From: Chloroflexota bacterium
GTDB lineage: Bacteria > Chloroflexota > Dehalococcoidia > SZUA-161 > JAUWZY01
Direction: 5' to 3'
Assembly (NCBI GenBank): GCA_030615045.1
Contig: JAUWZY010000017.1
Coordinates: forward strand, 1 to 13,040
DNA: 13,040 nt
Position numbers and translations under genes: made by a program. The stretch's first letter is position 1. Each line of letters starts with the position of its first letter. A model generated the notes under the pieces. That model was not told the origin of the DNA. It searched no databases and worked only from the letters and a program-made list of their open reading frames with translations. This document shows, one piece after another, positions 1 through 6,140 of the stretch.

Positions 1-654
1 AGGCCCTTTGTCATCGCCAAGTTCGCCATGAGCCTCGATGGCAAGATCGCCACCAGAAGCGGGGACTCAAAATGGATCAGCGGCGAGGAATCGAGGAGAT
101 ATGTCCATAGCCTGCGCCAGATGGCAGATGCCATTATGGTCGGTGTTGGCACTGTGCTCAGCGATGACCCCCAGCTTACAGCCAGAGAGGAAACAAGGGA
201 GAAACAGCCATTGCGAGTCATCGTCGATAGCTTGGGGCGGACGCCACCTCAAGCCCGGGTATTTCAAATGCCGGGCAAAACGCTCCTGGCAGTGGCAAAG
301 CCCCTGGAGGAGGTCAAGGCAAGGTAATTCAACGGGCTCGGTGCCCAAGTGCTTGAGCTTCCAGCGAAAGAAGACCTGGTGGATTTAACAGAGCTATTAA
401 AGGCATTGGGAGAAAGGGAGATCACCTGCGTCTTAGCGGAAGGGGGTGGGACACTCCTCGGCTCGCTCTTTGACTTGGGGTTGGTGGACAAGGTTTTTGC
501 CTTCATCGCCCCCATTATCATTGGAGGGAAGAACGCAGTGACGCCAGTTGCCGGCGACGGGGTGGCCGAAATAGCTGAGGCGCTGCGCTTGAGCCGGGTC
601 CGAACACAGCAGTTTGGCCAGGATATCATGATCAGCGGATATATTGGGAGGTGA
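1..654 (+). pseudogene. ribD: RibD C-terminal reductase domain, interrupted by an in-frame TAA stop
   Basis: RibD is the bifunctional diaminohydroxyphosphoribosylaminopyrimidine deaminase / 5-amino-6-(5-phosphoribosylamino)uracil reductase of riboflavin synthesis. The visible part, open from base 1, is the C-terminal NADPH-dependent reductase domain. It shows FAMSLDGKIA, then GVGTVLSDDPQLTAR, then LAEGGGTLLGSLFD and APIIIGG near the end. The deaminase domain lies upstream of the window. The reading frame is broken by TAA at 325-327. Homologous sequence resumes at once in the same frame (FNGLGAQVLELP), so this is a single-base nonsense change and not a frameshift. Terminating here would remove the EGGG nucleotide-binding region. 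A GTG at 349 could in principle restart translation but has no convincing ribosome site. The rest of the operon is intact, so a base-call error or a very recent mutation are both possible. The final TGA (652-654) lies inside the Shine-Dalgarno region of the next gene. Confidence 0.88.
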
Positions 655-658
655 CAAG

Positions 659-1369
659 ATGTCTTTAGTGGTAACGGTCTTTGTTCCTGAGGGTATTGTT
701 ATGGCTGGCGATAGCCGGCTCACACTGGCCTATCAGGAGCATAAAAAGGAAGGGGAAAAACCAAGGACAGTGGAACATCAAGTGGTCCTGTCAGACAATG
801 CCTACAAGGTTGAGGCATTGGAGAGGGCAGACGTCGGGGTGGGTACCTTCGGCGCCAGCATAATCGATAACATGCCCGTCTCCAGGTATATATGGAGGTT
901 TGAGCGGACCGAGGTCGGCGAAGGCGAATCTGTGACCACCGTGGCCAATAAGCTGGTAAGCTATTTCCGCAGCCAATTCCCTCGTGTAGACGTTGGTTTT
1001 CATGTCTGTGGCTATCGAAGAGAGGAAGTAGGTAGCGTCCCCTATGTCTATTTTTGCCACACCACAAAGGAAGCTGAGCCAAAAAGATGGAATGCCGATG
1101 AGCAAGGGGAGGTCAAATTTGGCGTAATCCGCAGCGGTGATACCCATGTCGTCGATAGGTTGATCAACGCGAAGTCGCTGCCGGTTTTCTCGGCCATGCC
1201 CCTTCAGGATGCCATAGATTATGCGGTATATCTCATCACTACGACAATTGAGACGCTGAGGTTTGAGCCCAAGTTTCCCAGCGTCGGCGGACCGATAGAC
1301 GTATTGGTCATCACGCCGAGAAGGATGCGATTTGTGCAGAAGAAAGAGCTACACGGCATGGATGTGTGA
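659..1369 (+). CDS. Proteasome/HslV-like Ntn-hydrolase family protein
   Basis: This 236-aa protein resembles the bacterial proteasome-beta/HslV/Anbu branch of the Ntn-hydrolases. Counting Ser2 as residue 1 after Met removal, the stretch PEGIVMAGDSR puts an Asp exactly at proteasome position 17. A Lys at residue 50 (NAYKV) is the likely counterpart of Lys33, after an insertion of about 16 residues. A Gly-rich GTFGAS follows, and near the C-terminus LRFEPKFPSVGGPIDVLVIT looks like a conserved family block. The nucleophile would be Ser rather than Thr. The ATG at 659 is chosen over an upstream TTG at 644 because GGGAGGTGA (646-654) is well spaced from it and because it places the nucleophile at position 2. 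There is no signal peptide or membrane segment, so it is probably cytoplasmic. The substrate is unknown. No HslU-type ATPase is nearby, and the gene sits between ribD and ribE. The fold call is fairly secure; the function is not. Confidence 0.72.
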   Translation: MSLVVTVFVPEGIVMAGDSRLTLAYQEHKKEGEKPRTVEHQVVLSDNAYKVEALERADVGVGTFGASIIDNMPVSRYIWRFERTEVGEGESVTTVANKLVSYFRSQFPRVDVGFHVCGYRREEVGSVPYVYFCHTTKEAEPKRWNADEQGEVKFGVIRSGDTHVVDRLINAKSLPVFSAMPLQDAIDYAVYLITTTIETLRFEPKFPSVGGPIDVLVITPRRMRFVQKKELHGMDV

Positions 1370-1371
1370 GA

Positions 1372-1998
1372 ATGTTTACCGGCATCGTTGAGGAAGTAGG
1401 CACCGTTAAGTCGGTCCAGCCAGGCAAGCTGACCATAGCAGCGAAAAAGGTCCTTGAAGGGACCAGCCTGGGTGATAGCATCGCCGTCAACGGAGCTTGC
1501 CTCACCGTGACTGCGCTGGATAAAGAGGTGTTTTCCATCGATGTCATGCCGGAAACAATGCGCCGCACTAATCTGGGAGTGCTTCGCCCCGGGGATGGGG
1601 TCAACCTGGAACGAGGCTTGGCTGTGGGCCAGCGCATGGGCGGGCATTTCGTCCAGGGCCATGTCGATGGCACGGGGCGGATTATCTCCCTGATCCCTGA
1701 GGAAGGAGCGGTATTGATGAGGGTTGCTGCTCCAGCCGATATAATGGACTATCTGGTGGAGAAAGGGTTTATCGCCATAGATGGCGTCAGCCTGACCATC
1801 ATCAGCCGTGATGCGACCTCACTCACCATCTCCTTGGTTGCCTACACCAGGGAGAATACTATCCTGGGGCAGAGAAAGCCTGGAGATGTGGTCAACATCG
1901 AGGTTGATATCCTGGCCAAATATGTGGAGCAGCTAATAAAGGGACGGAAATCGGGGATAACCCCCGAGTTCTTGGCCGAGCACGGCTTTTCGGCTTAG
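1372..1998 (+). CDS. ribE: Riboflavin synthase, alpha chain
   Basis: This 208-aa protein catalyses the last step of the pathway, dismutating two 6,7-dimethyl-8-ribityllumazine into riboflavin plus 5-amino-6-ribitylaminouracil. It has the canonical start MFTGIVEEVG and the two tandem lumazine-binding barrels. The first (about residues 1-97) contains GDSIAVNGACLTV. The second (about 98-195) contains FVQGHVDGTG and FIAIDGVSLTI. Length is normal for the family. ATG 1372 is preferred over an in-frame GTG at 1366 because it gives the conserved N-terminus. It lies 2 bases after the stop of the preceding gene and has only a weak ribosome site, so translational coupling is likely. Its product partner, RibH, is encoded at the end of the same operon. 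Confidence 0.96.
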   Translation: MFTGIVEEVGTVKSVQPGKLTIAAKKVLEGTSLGDSIAVNGACLTVTALDKEVFSIDVMPETMRRTNLGVLRPGDGVNLERGLAVGQRMGGHFVQGHVDGTGRIISLIPEEGAVLMRVAAPADIMDYLVEKGFIAIDGVSLTIISRDATSLTISLVAYTRENTILGQRKPGDVVNIEVDILAKYVEQLIKGRKSGITPEFLAEHGFSA

Positions 1999-2015
1999 CA
2001 ATAATATTATCAACC

Positions 2016-2030
2016 AGGAGGCGTCTGGTG
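2016..2030 (+). promoter_or_regulatory. Ribosome binding site deciding a GTG start
   Basis: AGGAGG at 2016-2021 lies 6 bases before the GTG at 2028-2030. This supports GTG as the start of the acyl-CoA dehydrogenase-like gene. The encoded N-terminus (MNFELSEQHQML) matches the usual beginning of the family. Confidence 0.75.
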
Positions 2031-3215
2031 AATTTTGAGCTGTCTGAGCAGCATCAGATGCTGAGAAAGACAGTGAGGGAGTTCGCTGAGAAGGAGATAG
2101 CCCCCATTGCCCAAGAGATCGACAAATCTGGTGAGTTCCCCTGGGACTGCGTCAAAAAGATGGCTGAGCTGGGCTCCTTCGGCATTCTGGTGCCACCTCC
2201 CTTCGGCGGAACCGGGCCTGACAAGCTGGGGTTCCTGGTGGCTGTGGAAGAGGTTTCCGCAGCCAGCGCCTCAGTAGCTGTGAGCCTGCTGTTTAGCAGC
2301 GTGGCATCTTTCCTCATCTTGGCAGTGGGCACTGATGAGCAAAAGGCGAAGTACCTCCCCGCCTTAGCTAAGGGCGAGCGGCTGGGCGCGGTTGCCATCG
2401 CCGAGCCAAGTGGGGGCACAAACTGGCCCTTCACTCTACAGACCACAGCTCGACTCAATAACGGCTCCTATGTGCTCAATGGCACAAAGTGCTTCATCAG
2501 CAACGGTGGCGAGGCTGATATCTACTTGGTGCTGGCCAGAACCGCTCCGGAGAAAGGGCCCATGGGCATATCAGGGCTGATCGTAGAGAAAGGCACCCCC
2601 GGCTTCTCCTTCGGCAAGAAGGAGGAAAAGCTGGGACTGAGGGGCGATGTCACCCGGGAGCTTATTTTCGAGGACTGCCGGGTGCCCGTGGCCAATCTCC
2701 TCTCCGAGAGCATCCTGATGCCCCTGTCAGGAATCATGGTAACAATAGGCCTTCCCGCGATCGGCGCCGCTGCCGTAGGCGTAGCCAGAGCAGCTCTGGA
2801 AGCAGCCACCGAATATGTCAAGCAGCGCGCTGTCGCCTTTGGTCAGATGTTAGCTAACTTCGATGGCGTTCAGTGCGCCATCGCCGATATGGCGACAATG
2901 GTCGAGGCATCGAGGCTGCTGGTATATCGGGCCGGCTCTATGCCCGCCGACGCGCCCGATCCAACCCCTGGGATGATGGCCGGGATCTTTCCCTGCGAGG
3001 CCGCGCTCGAGGTAACCAGTAAGGCATTGCAGCTTTTGGGCACCTATGGTTATACGCAAGACTTCCCTCTGGAGCGCTATTTCCGTGATGCCCGGGGGCT
3101 GACGCTGGTCGTCCAACCCATGGAAGTGCGGAAGCTAACAGCAGGCAGGCTCAAGCTCGGGCTGCCGCCTTTGGTCCCTCCCGGTGGCGCGCCGCCGAGA
3201 CCAGGAGGAGCGTAA
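2028..3215 (+). CDS. Acyl-CoA dehydrogenase family flavoprotein lacking the usual catalytic Glu
   Basis: This is a 395-aa acyl-CoA dehydrogenase fold. It has an N-terminal helical domain (FELSEQHQMLRKTVREFA), a middle beta domain (AIAEPSGGTNW, then YVLNGTKCFISNG for FAD contact), and a C-terminal helical domain (QRAVAFGQ, then LLGTYGYTQDFPLERYFRDA). The family normally oxidises acyl-CoA thioesters to enoyl-CoA with FAD and passes electrons to an electron transfer flavoprotein. In the C-terminal block where most members read IYEGT, this one reads LVVQPMEVRK, so Val362 occupies the catalytic-base position by my alignment. The alternative helix-G site of isovaleryl-type enzymes holds Gly241, and the usual Arg beside it is absent. 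The GxGF loop before it is also degenerate, and the C-terminus ends in a Pro/Gly-rich tail. It may therefore be non-dehydrogenating or use a different base. Position between ribE and ribBA is unusual, although an FAD user beside flavin synthesis is plausible. Confidence 0.87.
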   Translation: MNFELSEQHQMLRKTVREFAEKEIAPIAQEIDKSGEFPWDCVKKMAELGSFGILVPPPFGGTGPDKLGFLVAVEEVSAASASVAVSLLFSSVASFLILAVGTDEQKAKYLPALAKGERLGAVAIAEPSGGTNWPFTLQTTARLNNGSYVLNGTKCFISNGGEADIYLVLARTAPEKGPMGISGLIVEKGTPGFSFGKKEEKLGLRGDVTRELIFEDCRVPVANLLSESILMPLSGIMVTIGLPAIGAAAVGVARAALEAATEYVKQRAVAFGQMLANFDGVQCAIADMATMVEASRLLVYRAGSMPADAPDPTPGMMAGIFPCEAALEVTSKALQLLGTYGYTQDFPLERYFRDARGLTLVVQPMEVRKLTAGRLKLGLPPLVPPGGAPPRPGGA

Positions 3216-3260
3216 GGAGGTCGATAGATAGCGCTTAGAATATAACTAAGGAGGCGCGTT

Positions 3261-3593
3261 ATGGCTTTCAGAGCAGGATTTGTGGTCATGGCTCCTGACG
3301 CCGATCCAGAGATACACAGAGCTTCGATCAAGATCCCTAAGTTTGAACTTACCATAGTGCTGATTCAATTGATGAATTCTGACCAAGCAGTCGATGTGTG
3401 CAAAGATTTGGTTCAAAAGGAAGGCATCCAGTCTCTCATCCTCTGCCCCGGCTTCTCACACGAGGCGGTGGCCAAGGTCAGGAATGCCGTTGGTGAGGGA
3501 GTGGCTATAAATGTGACAAGGGGTGATGTCCCCAGCGTTATGATGACGGCTGAGATTCTGGCAAAAGAGGGCTGGTTCCCAGAAGGGCATTAA
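3261..3593 (+). CDS. Small conserved alpha/beta protein, resembles DUF6506
   Basis: This 110-aa protein has no function I can assign. It begins MAFRAGFVVMAPDADPEIHR, followed by alternating strands and helices. A block SLILCPGFSHEAVAKVRNAVG and a late NVTRGDVPSVMMTAEIL suggest a small Rossmann-like or ferredoxin-like domain. From memory it resembles the short proteins grouped as DUF6506, a match I could not verify. There is no signal peptide or membrane helix. ATG 3261 follows TAAGGAGG at ideal spacing. The gene lies 45 bases after the acyl-CoA dehydrogenase-like gene and 55 bases before ribBA, in the same direction, so it is probably co-transcribed. Confidence 0.7.
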   Translation: MAFRAGFVVMAPDADPEIHRASIKIPKFELTIVLIQLMNSDQAVDVCKDLVQKEGIQSLILCPGFSHEAVAKVRNAVGEGVAINVTRGDVPSVMMTAEILAKEGWFPEGH

Positions 3594-3597
3594 CACT

Positions 3598-3625
3598 GGT
3601 AATTAAAGGGGTTTTGCGCTATACT
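3598..3625 (+). promoter_or_regulatory. Weak candidate internal promoter before ribBA
   Basis: TATACT at 3620-3625 is a good -10 element in the 55-base gap before ribBA. The best -35 at 16-base spacing is only TGGTAA (3598-3603), with three of six matches. It could give ribBA, the cupin and ribH some independent expression, but the support is thin. Confidence 0.3.
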
Positions 3626-3648
3626 AATGACCAAGGGAGATAGAGGAC

Positions 3649-4863
3649 ATGCCTTTAGCCTCCATTCCAGAGGCAATCGAGGATATCAAGGCGGGGAAGG
3701 TCGTTATCATCATCGATGACGAAGATCGTGAGAATGAGGGCGACTTAGTCCTGGCCGCGGAGAAGGTAACCCCGGAGGCAATTAACTTCATGGCCAAGTA
3801 CGGCAAGGGTCTGATCTGTATGCCCATCATCGGGGAGCGGCTGGAAGAACTCAAGATCCCACTGATGGTTCAAGATAACACCTCGCTTCACGGCACTGCA
3901 TTTACCGTTTCGGTAGAGGCAAGAAATAACGTGACTACGGGCATCTCGGCCTACGATCGGGCAGCAACGATAAAAACCATCCTCGACCCCGGGACTAAGC
4001 CCGAGGATCTGGCTCGCCCGGGCCATATGTTCCCCCTGCAAGCAAGGGAAGGCGGCGTTCTGGTTCGTGCCGGACATACTGAAGCGGTAGTTGATTTGGC
4101 TCGATTGGCCGGGCTCTATCCTGCAGGCATCATTTGCGAGATCATGGCTGATGACGGCACCATGGCTCGCCTGCCTGAGCTTGAGGTTATGGCCGCCGAG
4201 CATGGGCTCAACATCGTAACCGTCGCCGACCTCATCTCTTACCGCCGCAGGCATGAGAAGCTAGTAAACCGAGTCGCCGAAGCCAGGCTGCCCACAAAGT
4301 ACGGTGAGTTCACCGTTATCGCCTATAAGAGCGTCATCGACCCCGACGAGCATATAGCTTTGGTTAAGGGCCCGATAGATGGCGAGACGCCAGTGCTGGT
4401 CCGGGTGCATAGCCAATGCACCACTGGGGACGTTTTTGCCAGCTTGCGCTGTGACTGCGGGCAGCAGGTCGCCTTGGCCTTGAAGGCCATCGCCGCTGAG
4501 GGCCAAGGGGTGTTCCTCTATATGCGCCAAGAAGGGCGCGGCATCGGACTGCATAACAAGCTTCGGGCTTATGCCCTCCAGGATCAGGGGCTGGATACCG
4601 TAGAAGCGAACACGGCACTGGGCTTTGCCCCTGACTTGCGTGACTATGGCATCGGAGCCCAGATCCTGATCGACCTCGGGGTGCGCAATATGAGGCTCCT
4701 GACCAATAACCCGAAGAAGGTCATCGGCTTGGAGGGCTATGGGCTCCAGGTAGTGGAGACCGTGCCCATTGTCGCTGAAGCAACCCCGGAAAACATCCAT
4801 TACCTGGAAGTGAAACGAGAGAAGATGGGGCATGTCCTCAACATCGAGGAGCTAAGAGAATAG
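3649..4863 (+). CDS. ribBA: RibBA: 3,4-dihydroxy-2-butanone-4-phosphate synthase / GTP cyclohydrolase II
   Basis: This 404-aa bifunctional enzyme supplies both precursors of riboflavin. The N-terminal domain (about 1-200) converts ribulose 5-phosphate to dihydroxybutanone phosphate plus formate. It carries the acidic metal-binding loop DDEDRENEGD (23-32) and AGHTEAVVDLARLAG with His143. The C-terminal domain (about 205-400) opens GTP to the diaminopyrimidine that starts the pathway. Its zinc ligands are visible as Cys257, Cys268 and Cys270 (HSQCTTGD, RCDCGQQ), and the GTP/catalytic segment RQEGRGIGL is at 293-301. TNNPKKV follows near residue 360. Both active sites look complete and length is typical. 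The ATG follows AGGGAGATAGAGG. It is the sixth gene of the rib cluster as seen here. Confidence 0.97.
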   Translation: MPLASIPEAIEDIKAGKVVIIIDDEDRENEGDLVLAAEKVTPEAINFMAKYGKGLICMPIIGERLEELKIPLMVQDNTSLHGTAFTVSVEARNNVTTGISAYDRAATIKTILDPGTKPEDLARPGHMFPLQAREGGVLVRAGHTEAVVDLARLAGLYPAGIICEIMADDGTMARLPELEVMAAEHGLNIVTVADLISYRRRHEKLVNRVAEARLPTKYGEFTVIAYKSVIDPDEHIALVKGPIDGETPVLVRVHSQCTTGDVFASLRCDCGQQVALALKAIAAEGQGVFLYMRQEGRGIGLHNKLRAYALQDQGLDTVEANTALGFAPDLRDYGIGAQILIDLGVRNMRLLTNNPKKVIGLEGYGLQVVETVPIVAEATPENIHYLEVKREKMGHVLNIEELRE

Positions 4864-4897
4864 CAAGTAATAATCCAAATGGAAAGAAGGCCCCAAA

Positions 4898-5278
4898 ATG
4901 CCAGATGTTATCGTAAATGAGAAAGATGTTGAATGGATAAGAACGCCTGCTTTGCCGGGCATAGCAGTAAAGATGTTGGCACTGGATAAAGAAACCAAAG
5001 CCCACGCTATGTTGGTCAGATGGGATCCAGGGGTGGTATTTCCACCTCATAGCCACGCGTGCCTGGAGCAACAGTATGGGCTTGAGGGGGAGTGTAAATA
5101 TGAGGGGAAGGTCTATGGGCCCGGGACCCACTTCATCTTCCCGGCGGGGTATGAGCATGGTCCATTTAAGACAGGGGACAAAGGTCGGGTGAGCTTACAC
5201 ATTTTCTCAGGCCTGTCCGGTCTGGAAGAGAAGATGCCGGAGGTCAAGGAATACCTCAAGAGTATTGGCGTTCTCTGA
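4898..5278 (+). CDS. Single-domain cupin protein
   Basis: This 126-aa protein has one cupin barrel. Motif 1 matches the family pattern exactly: Gly45, His51, His53, Glu57 and Gly64 (PPHSHACLEQQYGLEGE). Motif 2 gives Gly76, Pro82, Gly84 and His87 (THFIFPAGYEHGP), with the usual final Asn not conserved. Two His plus Glu plus a third His form a normal metal site, so it can bind Fe, Mn, Zn or similar. It resembles the ChrR-type and small sugar/acid-binding cupins, but no substrate can be read from the sequence. ATG 4898 is preceded by GGAAAGAAGG. It sits 34 bases after ribBA and its stop codon overlaps the Shine-Dalgarno of ribH, so its translation is tied to the riboflavin genes. A role in flavin chemistry is only suggested by position. 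Confidence 0.82.
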   Translation: MPDVIVNEKDVEWIRTPALPGIAVKMLALDKETKAHAMLVRWDPGVVFPPHSHACLEQQYGLEGECKYEGKVYGPGTHFIFPAGYEHGPFKTGDKGRVSLHIFSGLSGLEEKMPEVKEYLKSIGVL

Positions 5279-5292
5279 AGGAGGAAGCATTG
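5278..5292 (+). promoter_or_regulatory. Ribosome binding site deciding a TTG start for ribH
   Basis: AAGGAGG at 5278-5284 begins on the last base of the cupin stop codon and lies 5 bases before TTG 5290-5292. No ATG in this frame would give the normal RibH N-terminus, so the TTG start is well supported. Confidence 0.75.
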
Positions 5293-5766
5293 AGCAAGCG
5301 ATATGAAGGCAATTTGCTGGGCGAGGGATTGAGGTTTGGCCTCGTTGTGGCCCGGTTCAACGAGTTCATCACCAACAGGCTTCTGGAAGGGGCTCAGGAT
5401 GCCCTTGCCCGCCACGGCGTTAGGGAACAAGACATCGAGCTCTCCTGGACACCGGGCTGCTTTGAGATCCCGCTCATCGCCAAGAAGATGGCCGAATCGA
5501 GGAGGTATAACGCCATTATCTGTCTCGGGGCTGTGATCCGGGGAGGAACGCCTCACTTCGATTACATCGCCGCAGAGGCGAGCAGAGGAATCGGCCGGGT
5601 GAGCTTGGAGACGGGAGTGCCCGTCATCTTTGGCGTTATCACCGCCGATACTCTGGAACAGGCTATCGAACGAGCGGGGACAAAGCAGCGCAACAAAGGT
5701 TTCGAGGCTGCGGTCAACGCCATCGAGATGGCCAACCTGGCTAAGAGCCTGGAAGCTCCCCAATAA
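5290..5766 (+). CDS. ribH: 6,7-dimethyl-8-ribityllumazine synthase
   Basis: This 158-aa protein condenses 5-amino-6-ribitylaminouracil with 3,4-dihydroxy-2-butanone 4-phosphate to give the lumazine that RibE uses. Family marks in order are FGLVVARFNEFITNRLLEGA (substrate-binding Phe/Asn region), SWTPGCFEIPLIAKKM, and GAVIRGGTPHFDYIAAEA with the catalytic His89. The usual GVIT(A/T)DTLEQAIERAGTK follows, with KG(F/W)EAA near the C-terminus. The second Gly of RGGTPH is Ala in most relatives. Length matches the capsid-forming (60-mer or pentamer) lumazine synthases. This is the last gene of the operon. It meets a minus-strand gene tail to tail, with only 8 bases between stop codons and no clear intrinsic terminator. 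Confidence 0.96.
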   Translation: MSKRYEGNLLGEGLRFGLVVARFNEFITNRLLEGAQDALARHGVREQDIELSWTPGCFEIPLIAKKMAESRRYNAIICLGAVIRGGTPHFDYIAAEASRGIGRVSLETGVPVIFGVITADTLEQAIERAGTKQRNKGFEAAVNAIEMANLAKSLEAPQ

Positions 5767-5774
5767 AACACCGC

Positions 5775-6029
5775 TTATTCGATGACCTTATAGACTCGGT
5801 CGCCCTTTCTCACCCGATCGGGTACTTTGATGCCAATGGCATCCCCCGCTTTGGCCTCCGTGACATCCACATTGAAGATTTGCATCGACTCCACCACCAG
5901 CTCAAGGTCAGTGGTGAAACCCTGGATGTGAATCCGGTCACCAACCTTAAGCGGCGCCGTCAAATCGATGCCAGCCACCACCGGTCGGGCGAAGAAGGTG
6001 GATACCCGCCCAATCTCTTCCTCCGGCAT
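5775..6029 (-). CDS. Translation elongation factor-like mini-protein (EF-Tu domain 2 type)
   Basis: This 84-aa protein is a free-standing beta-barrel resembling domain 2 of translational GTPases. It shows IGRVSTFFARPVVAGIDL, then PLKVGDRIHIQG, VESMQIFN, and AKAGDAIGIKVPDRVRKGD. It follows the EF-Tu/SelB pattern (GRV..G.V..G.l..GD.v.v.g.....V.si......v..A.aGd.vGi.l) but has no GTPase domain. Such short proteins are commonly annotated as elongation factor-like. Their role is unclear, and RNA or tRNA binding is only an inference from the fold. The ATG is preceded on the minus strand by AAGGAGGGGAA, a strong ribosome site. It is transcribed divergently from dinB and ends 8 bases from the end of ribH. 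Confidence 0.8.
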   Translation of the reverse strand: MPEEEIGRVSTFFARPVVAGIDLTAPLKVGDRIHIQGFTTDLELVVESMQIFNVDVTEAKAGDAIGIKVPDRVRKGDRVYKVIE

Positions 6030-6054
6030 TTCCCCTCCTTGCTAACTCTAAAAT

Positions 6055-6083
6055 AGTATATCCCGTTTAAATCAGCAAATCAA
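6055..6083 (-). promoter_or_regulatory. Sigma-70-type promoter for the EF-like mini-protein
   Basis: Read on the minus strand, TTGATT (6083-6078) and TATACT (6060-6055) are separated by exactly 17 bases. They match 4/6 and 5/6 consensus positions. The -10 lies 25 bases before the start codon, leaving room for a transcription start and the AAGGAGG ribosome site. Confidence 0.6.
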
Positions 6084-6091
6084 TGCCTCTA

Positions 6092-6120
6092 TTGACAATG
6101 GGCATTGAGCGGGCTATAAT
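6092..6120 (+). promoter_or_regulatory. Perfect-consensus sigma-70 promoter of dinB
   Basis: TTGACA (6092-6097) and TATAAT (6115-6120) both match consensus at all six positions, with the optimal 17-base spacer. Transcription would start near 6127, about 14 bases before the dinB ATG. So strong a promoter implies tight repression, which fits the overlapping palindrome just downstream. Confidence 0.85.
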
Positions 6121-6125
6121 TATTT

Positions 6126-6139
6126 CGAACTAATGTTCT
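6126..6139 (+). promoter_or_regulatory. Candidate LexA (SOS) operator at the dinB start site
   Basis: CGAACTAATGTTCT contains GAAC-N4-GTTC, the core of the LexA box known from Bacillus and other Gram-positive-type systems. It covers the predicted transcription start of dinB, a classic SOS gene, and ends directly before the ATG. A bound repressor would block the promoter. LexA itself is not in the window. Confidence 0.65.
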
Positions 6140-6140
6140 C

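Noticed and set aside
264..629. Minus-strand open frame opposite ribD
   Set aside because: Its product is Ser/Pro-rich and low in complexity, with no ribosome site. It is explained by the codon pattern of ribD on the other strand.
1..654. Frameshift in ribD
   Set aside because: Sequence on both sides of the TAA is in the same frame and aligns without insertion or deletion, so it is a nonsense change.
2001..2010. ATAATATTAT palindrome in the gap between ribE and the acyl-CoA dehydrogenase-like gene
   Set aside because: A 10-base pure A/T palindrome is expected by chance in an A/T-rich gap. No promoter elements accompany it.
3214..3221. AAGGAGGT just after the acyl-CoA dehydrogenase-like stop, as a start for an extra small gene
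   Set aside because: No ATG, GTG or TTG follows at a usable distance. The next gene has its own AAGGAGG immediately upstream.
3216..3260. Promoter around TATAAC (3241-3246) before the small alpha/beta gene
   Set aside because: No acceptable -35 lies 16-18 bases upstream.
4261..4833. 190-codon minus-strand open frame opposite the GTP cyclohydrolase half of ribBA
   Set aside because: Both active sites of RibBA are intact in the plus frame. The antisense product shows no family features and no start signals.
5113..5763. 216-codon minus-strand open frame across the cupin and ribH
   Set aside because: It spans two well-supported plus-strand genes and their gap. No ribosome site or recognisable motifs.
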